A program made the position numbers and the translations under genes. Below are positions 1-10,553 of a stretch of 27,157 nt of DNA, in pieces. The notes under the pieces are model-generated. The model was not told the DNA's origin and searched no databases. It was given only the letters and a program-made list of their open reading frames with translations. Location of the stretch: positions 1 through 27,157 of the forward strand of contig JAYMTA010000539.1 in assembly GCA_036897625.1 (NCBI GenBank), given 5' to 3'. The DNA comes from Pelargonium cotyledonis (lineage: Eukaryota; Streptophyta; Magnoliopsida; Geraniales; Geraniaceae). How positions within the stretch are numbered: position 1 is the first letter of the stretch; every line of letters starts with the position of its first letter.

Positions 1-297
1 TCTGAGTGTGGTAAAAATGCTTCGGGATTTCAACCCGCCAATGGTGCGGGCCCTCTCAGAAAACCCATGATTAATACCTACAAAATCGTCGCAATGGTCG
101 TTTTATTGTGTCACAGGCTGACTGTCGATCAACTAACAAAATACGGGTAAAAATTCAAAACTAACATTTTTATTTATTTATTATAATAATATATATTTTT
201 GAATTTGCTCTAAAAAAAATTGTGTTCACATATTTAAAACAAATTACTTTTTTAAACGATTGGATTATTAAAAATGACGAAATCCAAGTGAAATAAA
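1..297. other. Intergenic DNA at left edge
   Basis: No coding region is supported. The first 60 bases are relatively GC-rich and hold short self-complementary stretches (CCCGC near 33 against GCGGG near 46, and TCTGAG at 1 against CTCAGA at 54), which could be the edge of something lying outside the window. The rest is AT-rich. Confidence 0.5.
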
Positions 298-1027
298 GTC
301 ATATATAGCAAACAACATTTTCTTTTTCGTACATGTAATTTTAACCTTCACTTTGGGTAAAGGTTAGGGCTTCGAATATGAGCGGTCTGTTTCTTGATGA
401 GTGTTATACCTATAGGGTATCTTGGATTGCGATGATTGTCTTCGCTTGGAGCAGTTTGGTTTCGACAAGCAGAAGGTAAGACTAATGCTATGACAGAATT
501 CAGTCCGGGGAGAGTCGCGGTGGCTCCTGTGATAGAATCAAGTCATGGGCTAGCCGAGACCAATGGGTGTTGATGTGGTGAGAGGTGTTGTAAGGCTTGG
601 TTTGGGTAACTTCTCGCCTAATGCCCTGGCAGTGGTGAACGGCTTATGCGGTAGAAGTAGGTTGCGGGGTCGTCTCTAGTGGTACGGTCTGATTCAATTA
701 AGTCCAGTTCGTTCGGCATGTAGGACAGGTTGGGGTCATTGCTTCCGTTGTGTTGGACTGGCTTCGGGTTCAGGAATGGGTAACACCCAGTGTTTCCGTT
801 TGTCTTCGGGATAGTTTGGTCTTAGCCGGGCTCTACAGGATTTAGTTTTTTCATTTTGGTTTTAGCTTGTTAGGACTTTTTTTTCGTTGTGCTATGTTGT
901 TACATTTTGTTTTCGGTTTGGTTTGGTTTTGGTTTTGCTTCCTTGTAACCGGCTAGGGTTTTATCCCTCATTGAAATGAAGTACAATTTCTGCTTAAAAA
1001 AAAAAAAAAAAAAGTCATAGCAAACAC
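298..1027 (+). mobile_element. 5'-truncated poly(A) retroposon (LINE-like) with target-site duplication
   Basis: A roughly 680 bp segment (317-995) is richer in G and T than its surroundings and ends in an uninterrupted run of 18 A (996-1013). The A run is followed at once by GTCATAGCAAACAC (1014-1027). Nearly the same sequence with a small TAT insertion, GTCATATATAGCAAACAAC, lies just before the segment (298-316). A 3' poly(A) tail between imperfect direct repeats is the signature of target-primed reverse transcription. The insert has no long open frame, so it is probably the 3' end of a non-LTR element cut short at its 5' end. A retrocopied non-coding transcript is the alternative. The indel between the repeats suggests that the insertion is not very recent. 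Confidence 0.7.
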
Positions 1028-1239
1028 TATTCTCCTAACAAATAATAAGACGGAAAGAGGGAAAAGAAAGAGACGAAGACGAGGAATACAAATCTGTCCC
1101 GTTCCGTTGCCATTCCTAAATGCAGGCTAATTTGTAATATTTAAAAATAAAGTTGCAGGCTAAATTAATAATTTGATGATTAGTAAATACAGAATTAATT
1201 AACAAAATCATTACAAAAAAGTGAGAATCATCCAATAAA

Positions 1240-1602
1240 GAGGCAACAAATGTTGCGCAGATCCAGCGAGTAAGCACAAGCTCTCATCCACTAACACCCA
1301 AACCCATCAAGCAGGCGCTACTAATTCGTCCCTCTCTCCGTCGTGTTCTCTTCTCCTTCTCCTCCTCCTCACGCCGACCAGCACACCCCCAAAACTCCCA
1401 CCCATTTCCGTACCAATCCCCTCTCAGACCCACCCATTCCCATCTCTCTATCTCTCTGTATCTATACATTTATATATTCGCATCACCGTCCCGACCATCT
1501 TTGATTCTCGTCTCGTGAGCGGCTCCAGAGCACGATGCCCATATAGCTGGGATATTGATCCGCATCAGCTTATCATCTGCCGCCGCGATCCGATCCCATC
1601 AG
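1240..1602 (+). promoter_or_regulatory. Promoter/5'UTR exon of the kinase gene
   Basis: A strongly pyrimidine-rich tract (CT and CTCCTC runs, 1330-1460) is followed by a TATA-like stretch (TATACATTTATATATTC, about 1463-1479). A non-coding exon ends in a good donor, CATCAG|GTAATC, at 1602/1603. The intron that follows would run to the CAG at 2787-2789, so the 5'UTR carries an intron of about 1.19 kb. Long first introns in the leader are common in plant housekeeping genes and often raise expression. The transcription start is a guess, and either the CT tract or the TATA-like box could set it. Confidence 0.5.
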
Positions 1603-2818
1603 GTAATCTTCTGATGTGCTGAACTGCATCTTGGGTTGCGTTGATCGTGATTTGCATATTGTTTGGGAGTTCAATTTCGGGCTGATTTGATGAATCTGCT
1701 ATGTGGGTCTGATCTGGGTCCTGATTTGGAAGCAGGATGAATGGTTCAAATCATGTTTTTGTTGTTCTGTTGTGTTCGCTTACGAAACATGTGTTGCTGT
1801 TTTGAGTAGATCTGTATGTGTGCGGGTGCAATTTGAGTTTAAATCAATGCAAATTATCTTTTTTTAGTCGTTGAAACAAGTGAAGCTGTGTGTACATTGA
1901 GTTTTAGAACTGAATCGTTGAAATGACATTGATGTGGTTCATTGAAGTGTAATTAAGATACTACATGGGATGCAAAACCATTAATCTTAAGATTAGAATC
2001 AAGTGCTCATGGACTTGGCTTATGGCAATGAAGTTCACCTCTTTCTTAGCTGAATCAACTAGGATGAATATTTTTGGAAATAATAGCATTTTTGGGTTGA
2101 TATTTATATGTAAAGAAATGCTAAGAAAGTTGCAATCACTGCTGGATACATGTTTTCGATTTCTCATAGCTGCTCTCAGACGCTACTGATAGTACCATTC
2201 CTCCTAGATGGATATATTTGGGGATAACCTCCAAAATGGAATTGGATTTTCAATCATTCTGCTAGGAAGATTTAAGAATGGGTTTGAAATGAAGAATGCT
2301 TATTTTTTACTTTAACTTTTTCGTTCTGTGCTGAGTGTGAGATAGGTTACTCATTTAATGTAGATGGATCTATGACAGCATAGAGATAAGTGTGATTGTG
2401 AATGAGAACTGAACACTAAAAATGTTTGTTGACATGAGCTTGCACACCAGCTTTATGATATAACATTACATCGTAGGCTTGCAGCTAAGTGGAATATGAA
2501 TAGATATGCCATGCCATGCTGTGTATAAATTATTTATTTTTCATTGTCATTACTCATTTTTTTTCTTCCTGAAAAGCCTCTCATTGTGTTTGGTGTGACC
2601 TTTTATTTCTCTTTATTGTTTCAATAACATTAATTCCATGGAGTCTTAATGAGTTCTTGCATATTCTTCATTATGCAAAATTGAATCCCTGATTCATTAT
2701 TGAAAAGTTTGAAGGCATTGGGAAATTGTGCGTATAGCTTTTCAATGTTAGACATATGTAAACTTAATGGTAATACTATTTTTATGCAGTGCATTTTTTT
2801 CCGTCCTTTGTATCAATC

Positions 2819-5736
2819 ATGTGGAGGTTCAAACCATTCATGCAAAAAGAACCAACTGGTCTCGAAGGTCGCTCTATTGACATTGGCAATCTCAAAATCC
2901 ACATTCGAAATGCCATTGCGGAGGGGGGATTCTCTTGTGTTTACTCAGCTCGAGATGCTGTGCATGCATCCAATCAGTATGCATTAAAGCATATCATATG
3001 CAATGATCAAGAGACAATGGAACTGGTACTGAAAGAGATATCGGTGATGAAATCACTCAAAGGACACCCCAATGTTGTCACACTCTGTGCACATACCATC
3101 ATGGATATGGGACGAACAAAGGAAGCACTTCTTGTGATGGAATATTGTGAGAAGTCATTGGTTAGTGTGTTGGAGAGCAGAGGAGAGGCTTATTTTGAGG
3201 AGAAACAGCTTCTTACAATTTTCCGGGATGTTTGTAATGCAGTATATGCAATGCATTGCCAATCCCCTCCGATTGCCCACAGGTGGAAATTAATACACAC
3301 ACACCACAATTTTGTTTCTAACATAGGTTCTTCTTTTTTTGTTTTTGTTTCTATTCAAAGCATTACCTGTCCCTCTCTCTCTCCCTCTCTCTCTTACACA
3401 CACACGGAAAGAAGAGTTTGCTTGTCTAATTTTAAGATCACATGCAAAAAAAAAAAGTCTGGTGCATTTAAATTGTTTATCAATCCAAACCATTATCCTG
3501 TTATTTTCTGGAATAGTTTAGTTGAATGAAATTTTATTTCAAGCTAAAGATAATTCATTATCTTACTTTATTTCATTCTTTAGAGACTTGAAAGCTGAGA
3601 ACCTTCTTCTGGGGTCAGACGGATTGTGGAAGCTGTGTGATTTTGGAAGCACTTCTACTAATCATAAGCGCTTTGAAAAGCCTGAAGAAATGGGCATTGA
3701 AGAAGACAATATCAGGAAATACACAACTCCTGCCTACAGAGCCCCAGAGGTAAGAACAAAACTGTGTTAATGATTTACAGTCATCCTTGCTGATAAAAAT
3801 GTTCTATCTCACCACTTTTCTTTTTTCCTGGACTTAGATGTGGGATCTGTTTCGGAAAGAACTTATAAATGAGAAAGTAGACATATGGGTAAGCTGATTT
3901 AACTTGTATCTGTAAAAGGAAATCCAGAAACATGTTGATTTCCCTTTCAACCATAACACACTAGAAAATTAATCTATTCTGTCATTCTGCAGGCTCTCGG
4001 CTGCATCCTTTTTCGCTTATGCTACTTCAAATCAGCGTTTGATGGAGAATCAAAGCTACAAGTCTTGAATGGGAACTATCGCATCCCAGAGTTGCCTAAA
4101 TACAGCTCATGCATCACAGATCTTATCAGAGACATGCTCCAGGCTTCACCAGATACCAGACCAGACATCACGCAGGCAAGAGCTTTGCTTGATTGGCCAT
4201 TTATCTCCTTGAACTTAGGTTAGTTTTAGATCATCTGTATCCTTGGGAGTCTTAGGTGCAGAGATCCTTACGTTTCATTCAATGATGCTGATAATTTCTA
4301 TTCCATGTTGACAGGTGTGGTTTCGTGTTAATGAGCTGTTACCTACTACTTTACAAAAGTCATTACCAGATATGCCACCTGAAATGCGTTCTTCTGACAT
4401 TCATGAAGGTGGGGGTGTTATATTGGTAGATATTGCAATATCTTTTAAATATTTGAAATGCTTAAACTAATCGAATCTAACTGTTAAGATCTATATAGTG
4501 TCATTAATACTGTGCAAGAGCTTTTCCTTGCTTTCAATACGAGTGGTGTTGATGTTTTATGGTATCCTACCAGGTACTTTGAAGCTTCCAAATAAGGTTT
4601 CTCCGATGCCTAAGAGAAGTCCCCCAAACCCACCCTCTTCTGGAAGTTCAGCTAAAAATACACCACAGTTACCAATTAATTCCAGGGCAGGGGGAGGTGG
4701 TGGCACTGGCCAGCTTGGAGCCTTCTGGTCAACACAACATGCCAAAACCTCACCTGCGCATGAGGAGAGAACTAGACCGAAATTTGATGAAGAACCAACT
4801 GTCCACAGTACTTCAAAACTGGATAGATCTGGCCCAGCAAAGGAGGAAAGTATACAAGCTCACACTACACAAAGAAATGTGCAAGATAAGTCACACAAGC
4901 CTGAGGATGGCCCTACTAGAGGCTTTGAAATAAATTTCTTCCCCAAGGAGTCAGAGTCTGGTATGGAGAAGCCAAAAGCATCCAAATCTGAAAACCCAGC
5001 TACTTTTCAAAATAGTGCTTTCAATACTTTTGTCGCTGAATTTGATAATGACAAGCTCAACTCTGGAGTTAGTAATACCAAACTGAGGAAAGAAGAAGTG
5101 TTAGAGGCGGAAGTGGAGAGGCTGAAATGTCAGCTGAAACAATGTAACTTGGAGAAAGCTGAAGTAACTTCTAAATTTGAGAAGCTAACTGCCATTTGTA
5201 GATCTCAGAGACAAGAGATACAGGAGCTCAAGCAAAGTCTTGCTTCTAGAACTCCTTCACCAAGTAGAGATGCTTCAGGAAGCCAAGCCTCAACTGTAGT
5301 CCGGGTATTTGTTATTTTTAACCATTATGTATAATTTTATTAGGATCTCTTAGTGTTGCTGTAATTGTTTGCGTATCTGATGTATATATGTGTACCACAG
5401 CGGGCAAGTTTGGATTTTGACAATATTGCGCCAAGTTCCGGAGTACAGCCTTGGCAGGCTTTTGCTGAGAATCCAAAGCTGCAACAGCACTTTTCAGCGG
5501 ACGGTTCAGCCAAATCTGTTAGGACAGGAAATGGGCACTCATACAAGCACGGTACTGAATCATCCTCTGGCTTTGAATCGTGGGGTTTCGGGACTGGGAG
5601 TGTTACCACTGTGACTGCTTCTACCATGTATACGTCAAGACCTGCGGGACAAGGAAATAACTCACAGCGTTTTGGTGATTCCAAGATCAAGGAGAGCAAT
5701 ACATCTTCTCAACCTGCTGGATGGGCTGGTTTCTAA
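2819..5736 (+). CDS. AAK1/NAK-family Ser/Thr protein kinase (At2g32850-like)
   Basis: Predicted exons are 2819-3282, 3584-3749, 3838-3888, 3993-4175, 4315-4408, 4574-5304 and 5401-5736. They join without a frame break to 674 aa. The start is the ATG of MWRFKPF, 30 bases into the exon that opens after the leader intron. The kinase domain spans about residues 27-310: glycine-rich loop AEGGFSCVY (34-42), Lys57 in YALKH, Glu73 in KEI, HRD at 154-156 with Lys158 and Asn161, DFG at 174-176 and APE at 208-210. All catalytic residues are present. The C-terminal half is Pro/Ser/Gly-rich, with a coiled coil at about 492-545 (LEAEVERLKCQL...) and the ending GWAGF. The order resembles the plant relatives of animal AAK1/GAK, which phosphorylate clathrin-adaptor subunits; that role is inferred from family. 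The intron after residue 288 uses a GC donor. The 3'UTR probably ends near 5990. Confidence 0.93.
3366..3407. repeat. Pyrimidine (CT) and CA microsatellite in intron
   Basis: CTCTCTCTC runs followed by ACACACACAC lie within the first coding-region intron of the kinase gene (3283-3583). This is simple sequence with no coding role. It creates open but meaningless frames on both strands. Confidence 0.85.
4176..4314 (+). other. GC-AG intron in the kinase gene
   Basis: The exon ends ...ATCACGCAG and is followed by GCAAGAG. The next exon starts after TTGACAG with GTGTGGTTTCGTG. Joining here gives RPDITQ-VWFRVNE, which is the conserved end of the kinase domain in this family. No GT at the junction keeps both the frame and the conserved residues. 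CAG|GCAAGA also matches the known consensus for the minor GC-AG intron class, which is spliced by the major spliceosome. Confidence 0.85.
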
Positions 5737-8409
5737 TTAATTTAGATCATCTTCTCAACCTGATATCTTAATTTCTTGAGGTTGGAAGAGGAAGACGATG
5801 AGGATGGATAGGAGTTATCAGCAGCATGTGGCTTTGTTGCTTATTTTGTGCCATTGTGTTTTTGTAGATTTTGTTATGCAATAGAACATATGGACATGTT
5901 TCCTATGGACTAAACAGTACTGGACTGGACTACAATTGTATACTTTTTTTCTGCATTTGCTTTATCATTTAAGAAATGAGTAATGATACATATATTAATG
6001 ATGATGAAGAGTGGTCTGGTGTTTTGGGTTGCTGTTAATTAGTGGAAATGGGAAGATAGAATTGTCCATTAATCCAACGGATTGAAGAAGCATGCAGACT
6101 ATGGAGTCCATAGATTCATACCAAAAAAAATCAAAGTTGTGATTATTGTACGTCAAATGAATTCATTATATTACTAAGGCAGTTGAAAAATGTCTCCCCG
6201 GAAGAGTTTCATATATAATCATAGCTGACATGGCTACGGTTAGCAAGTTCGTTAGAGTCCCATAAACAAGAAATGAGGTGGAGAGTCTCTAAGGTGACTT
6301 GGTGACGCATGAAGGCTTGGATGTGACCCAACGAGACAAGGAGTCATATATGGAGGTGATCCGGCAGGACCTCTTGTGGAGACTAAGTATGGAGGAGAAT
6401 GAGATATTCTTTTTGGGACATGGTAGTCTCTTCTCGATATCTAGTAGGGAGGGGAGGTGGGGAGCTCTCCAATATGTAACATGGTAGCCTCTTGTAGAGA
6501 CTAAGTACGTAGGAGATGTGTGCTAGCCTCTTGTAGAGACTGAGTACGTATGGAAGAAAGATGAGAGACGCACACGCACGCACCTTCCAATATGTGACTC
6601 TCATCTCTCTATGTCACACACGCACCTTCCATTAGGGTTTGTCTCTGCAGGCTTGAGCAGACATTACATCACAATCTTCTAAATACCTCTATGGCGCATT
6701 CCAATAGCTTGTAAGGATCTCACATTTTTTGGGCGAGTGAGTCACGTGGCACTCAAGCGCCACATGTCATTACGTCGCCATTGTTTATCATTTTTTTATT
6801 ATAGATAACATCACTTTTTGATTTTTCCTGTGTACTATTTTGGATCTTAGGGTATATCGTTTTGTCTTGTAAGTTGTAATTAAGCTGCTACTACATTTTC
6901 CTCATATATATGTTGTCTTAACTGGTTACATTTTTATATAGCTAAATTAACATGATCCTGTCTTGGTGCAAAGTGGATGCAAATGTCGTCCTTGAAATGG
7001 TACTGCACTAGCCAGTACTGGTGCTGTGTGCTGAGGTCTGTTTCCATATAGAATCTAAGGAAATATTGGTATATATATCTGGAAAGCCCTGTTAGCTAAT
7101 GCTAAAAGCACCTTCCTTTTTGGATAAACAACACTAAATTTGTCCCTCACAGTGCTCTCAACTGTGACAAAAAAGATCCACTCGAAACGCAACTACACAT
7201 GCTCGCCAGTTGCTGAACAGCATTTTGATAGCTCGTATTTTATACGAGTTATCTAGTCCTGAATTCGCCACACGCGGCACACGATTAGATCCTAGCTACT
7301 TGTACACTGATAGATAATATGCATTTTGACTGGTCATTTTCATTAGTAAGAAGATTGATTTATTCCAAACTTCTTCCAAATGCAACTTGCTAATCAAAAG
7401 TAGGTATCGGATAGGGTTCAAATATATCTTTTGCTATAAATGTGTTCTAATTTGAACTCTATCTCATGTCCTTGTCTTCCAAATGTGACATAGCTTAGAT
7501 TTTGAATCATATATGATTGTAAATCTTGTGTGTAATGTCTGATATAACATATATCAAGTGTTTGAAGACAAAGGCAATGACATAGTGATCAGTGAGCATT
7601 TGGTCTTTTCAAGTATTGAAGGGTCAGTGGTTGCTCTGTAGAGCCAATATACCACAAATGGAACCAAAAGAAAGACCCATTTGTTTATAATAACATATCC
7701 TTCATTGCCTTGATGCACAGAGTTGTCAGTAGGAATTATTTTATAAGTCTTATGTCTTTATTTATATTCACCATCCAAAATAACTACAAACTGAGATGGG
7801 GCCGTTTTGGATATATAACTTGCCATACAACTTTTAGCAGCATAAAGAATGTTGAATTGATTGTAGAATACTATGCTTTTACTTGTTTTGTCAATTCATT
7901 CGTATTTGTCCGCAAATTATTTGTCTTTGTTACATATTCTCTACCAATAATATGTCCAAAACTTAGTTCTCAAACGATAAGAAGAGCAAACAATAACTCG
8001 ACAGCTAATGATATTTGTGGTTGTTGGTAACATCACATTTGTTGAGATTCATGTTCTCATTTTTCAACCTCCAATCTTGAGATTTATCTCAGTGAAAATG
8101 GGATCATGAGCTTTAAATAGCATACCATGTTTACTGAAGGTCAAGGGCCATATATAAACTTCTTGTTCACCTTTCTACATCAGTTACAAAAAACATGGAA
8201 TCTTCATTGCTAGCTATAAGTATTTGAGCTCACTATATCTTTGTATTGTTGTTTCTGCTTCAGCCCATTTTGATTCCATCAGTTAATAAGGTTGTTGTTG
8301 CAATCCTCAGTCTCATCGAAAATGAGGAGTGTTTTCTTCTTGTTGTTGTTGTAGTTGATTTAAGTTTACAGCATCTCATTGTTGAGACTGAGACAGTACT
8401 TTTAGTGGC
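5737..8409. other. Intergenic region between kinase and MYB-CC genes
   Basis: The first ~260 bases are the kinase 3'UTR (AATAGAACA near 5880 and AATGATACA near 5980 are possible polyadenylation signals). Next comes a small repeat cluster (6371-6556, listed separately). A CACGTGG G-box core lies at about 6743 and a second CACATG E-box close by, then AT-rich DNA. The last ~300 bases should hold the promoter and leader of the MYB-CC gene. I see no convincing TATA box and no gene. The 106-codon open frame at 7710-8030 has no recognisable domain and no start or splice support. Confidence 0.55.
6371..6556. repeat. Three imperfect copies of a ~35 bp unit
   Basis: The unit CTCTTGTRGAGACTRAGTA occurs at 6371, 6489 and 6528. 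The last two copies are 39 bp apart and both continue CGTA. A shorter related piece (GGTAGTCTCTTCTCG) sits near 6421. Just downstream the string CGCACCTTCCA also recurs (about 6579 and 6621). This looks like a small decayed satellite-like cluster or the remains of a mobile element. Confidence 0.6.
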
Positions 8410-10220
8410 ATGTCATTCATGAACATCCAGAGGGGAGAGGTCCAAGAACAGAAGTACCCGTCGTTGAACGATTCTTGCCAGCAGTTTTGGGGCAATATGG
8501 GACTTGGTTTCCAGCCTCAGCTGCCTGGGAGTTCCAAAAACACAGCCAGTATCATTTCTGGCTATTCTGGATTGCCAATTTATGCTATTTATGCACCTGA
8601 GGACTGCTTGGGTAGTTACCAAAACCTTGACTTGTCCTCGAGCCCCCATTTGCAGAAGATCATTTGTCAAGAACCAGGAAATGTTAATGGTATTCAAGCA
8701 AGCAAGAACCTGCAACCATTTGTGAGATGGCCTGATCAGAATCCATATCAGAATCCCCACAGAATGTCTCCTAGGAGTGACCTCTCTCAGGTTCTGCACA
8801 GATCAGCTGGAGACAATAACAGGATCCAGAACCCGACACAAAACTGTTCGAGTTTTGACAGAAACCAGAGCCATGGAGTGAGTTTCTCTCTCTTTTATCA
8901 TAATTTTGCATCGTTCACATCTCAATAGCCATCTGATAAAACATACATGTATGGTTACTGTCATTATAATAGGTTGGGTTCAATCATTATTCTAGCTCTC
9001 AACTCGCAAAGGCGAGTTCTTGTCTCTATGCATCAGGAGTTCCTAGTAAAGCGCGGATTAGATGGACTCAAGATCTCCACACGCGATTCGTTGAATGTGT
9101 CAATCGTCTAGGAGGTGCAGAAAGTAAGTGATGCAAAATTTAGAGATTTTGAGGACAAAGTGAATGATTTGTTTATCAAATGTGTGTATGTTGGTTCAAT
9201 GCAGAGTCAACACCAAAGGGAGTCCTTAAGCTGATGGACACCCAAGGATTAACTATCTTTCATGTCAAAAGTCACTTGCAGGTTGTTAATGATAATCTTC
9301 TGAATATAAATCTTGTTTGAAACTGGTTCCTCCATATTATGAAACTGAGGTTTCATGTGTTTTCTCTACAGAAATATCGTATAGCTCGGTTCATCCCAGA
9401 ATCTTCACAAGGTATATGCTTAATTGACTTAATTAAACTATCTTATCCTTGTTAACCATGACACACAAAGCCTAGTTTTCACAATGTCATATAATATTAA
9501 TATGGATTGTGACATTTGTTATTGTTAATGCTTCATGTTTTGCACAGTACAGAAAAGACAACAGAAACTCATTGTATGTGAACAGCAGACCCAATACAAA
9601 ACTAATCAAGAATCAAATGAGCATAAACTTTTATATATGTGGAACTGAGAGTTTCTGTGTTCACAAAATCTACTTTGGGTTCATATTTTGTAGTATCTTA
9701 TAAAATTATTATTAGCACTCACAATAGATGAAAAAGGTCTAATTTGTTAAATCTTCAAGCTGAGAAAGCTTTTCATTGTTCAATTATGCAGGAAAATCTG
9801 AGAGGAGAGCATCTTTGAATGCAGTTTCAAGATTAAACCCGAACTTGTAAGCTTCTAACTAAGCATATATCGTTTTGTTGATGCATCGTCATGACCCTGC
9901 CTGACTTGTATGCGTGTGGCAGAGGCGCGGAAATGGCTGAAGCACTGAGACTGCAGCTAGAAGTACAAAGACGCCTAAATGAACAGCTAGAGGTTAAAGA
10001 TGCACTCCATCTACCTCGTCTTTATGTACTTAAGCTAGCGATTGATCTGATCTCCTTTCCTTGTCTCCATTAGGTTCAAAGAAATTTACAGCTGCAGATC
10101 GAAGAACAAGGGAAGCAGCTCGGAAAGATGTTGGACAAGCAACTAAAAACTAACAAAGTTGTTACCGAATCCCATGATCATCGTATAGATGTTGAATTGT
10201 TGGATAAGGATAATCATTAA
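8410..10220 (+). CDS. MYB-CC transcription factor, PHR1-LIKE family (PHL5-like)
   Basis: Predicted exons are 8410-8877, 8973-9123, 9205-9281, 9372-9411, 9792-9846, 9923-9992 and 10074-10220, joining in frame to 335 aa. The first 180 residues are low in conserved features (Ser, Asn and Gln rich). The single MYB/GARP-type DNA-binding domain covers about 183-238: KARIRWTQDLHTRFV, then TPKGVLKLMDTQGLTIFHV and SHLQKYRIA. The coiled coil covers about 267-310 (EMAEALRLQLEVQRRLNEQ and onward). MYB domain plus coiled coil defines the MYB-CC (PHR) family, nuclear regulators that bind GNATATNC sites, often in phosphate-starvation genes. The family signature LHEQLE reads LNEQLE here. Closest resemblance from memory is PHL5; I leave the symbol empty because paralogue assignment needs a tree. 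The gene is convergent with the dioxygenase, about 330 bases away. Confidence 0.92.
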
Positions 10221-10553
10221 TGTACTGTTATAGATACAAAATACATCATTTCACCATAGATTTAAAGAGAGGAGGTCCTTTTCATTTCGAATAACAAATG
10301 TTAATTGTAGGATTTGATACACTGAAAATTCTTTCTTTCGCCATTTTGTAAGCACTAGTACTGCATAATCTTCTTAGTATGTTGTAAAGAACACAAATCG
10401 AATCCTCTCAATCTGAATGTCAGCAGGACTTGATCAGTTCCTACTCTATTATTGTATGATAACAGTATAGATTCTGAAGTATATGAATTCAAATGAAAGA
10501 AAACGTGTTGACCGGATAATATATATTCCAAATGATGAGGCACTAATTAACTA
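10221..10553. other. Shared 3' intergenic region of two convergent genes
   Basis: This 333-base spacer separates the stop codons of the + strand MYB-CC gene and the - strand dioxygenase gene. It must hold both 3'UTRs, so the transcripts may overlap. It contains AT-rich stretches (for example ATAATATATATTCC near 10516) but no open frame of note. Confidence 0.7.

Noticed and set aside
1284..1469. 61-codon open frame on -, rich in Glu, Arg and Gly
   Set aside because: Mirror of the pyrimidine-rich leader of the kinase gene on the + strand; low-complexity shadow.
3290..3493. Open frames on both strands around the CT/CA microsatellite
   Set aside because: Produced by simple sequence inside a kinase intron; the kinase frame resumes cleanly at 3584.
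7710..8030. 106-codon open frame on + between the kinase and MYB-CC genes
   Set aside because: No recognisable domain, AT-driven composition, no promoter or splice support; likely chance in AT-rich DNA.
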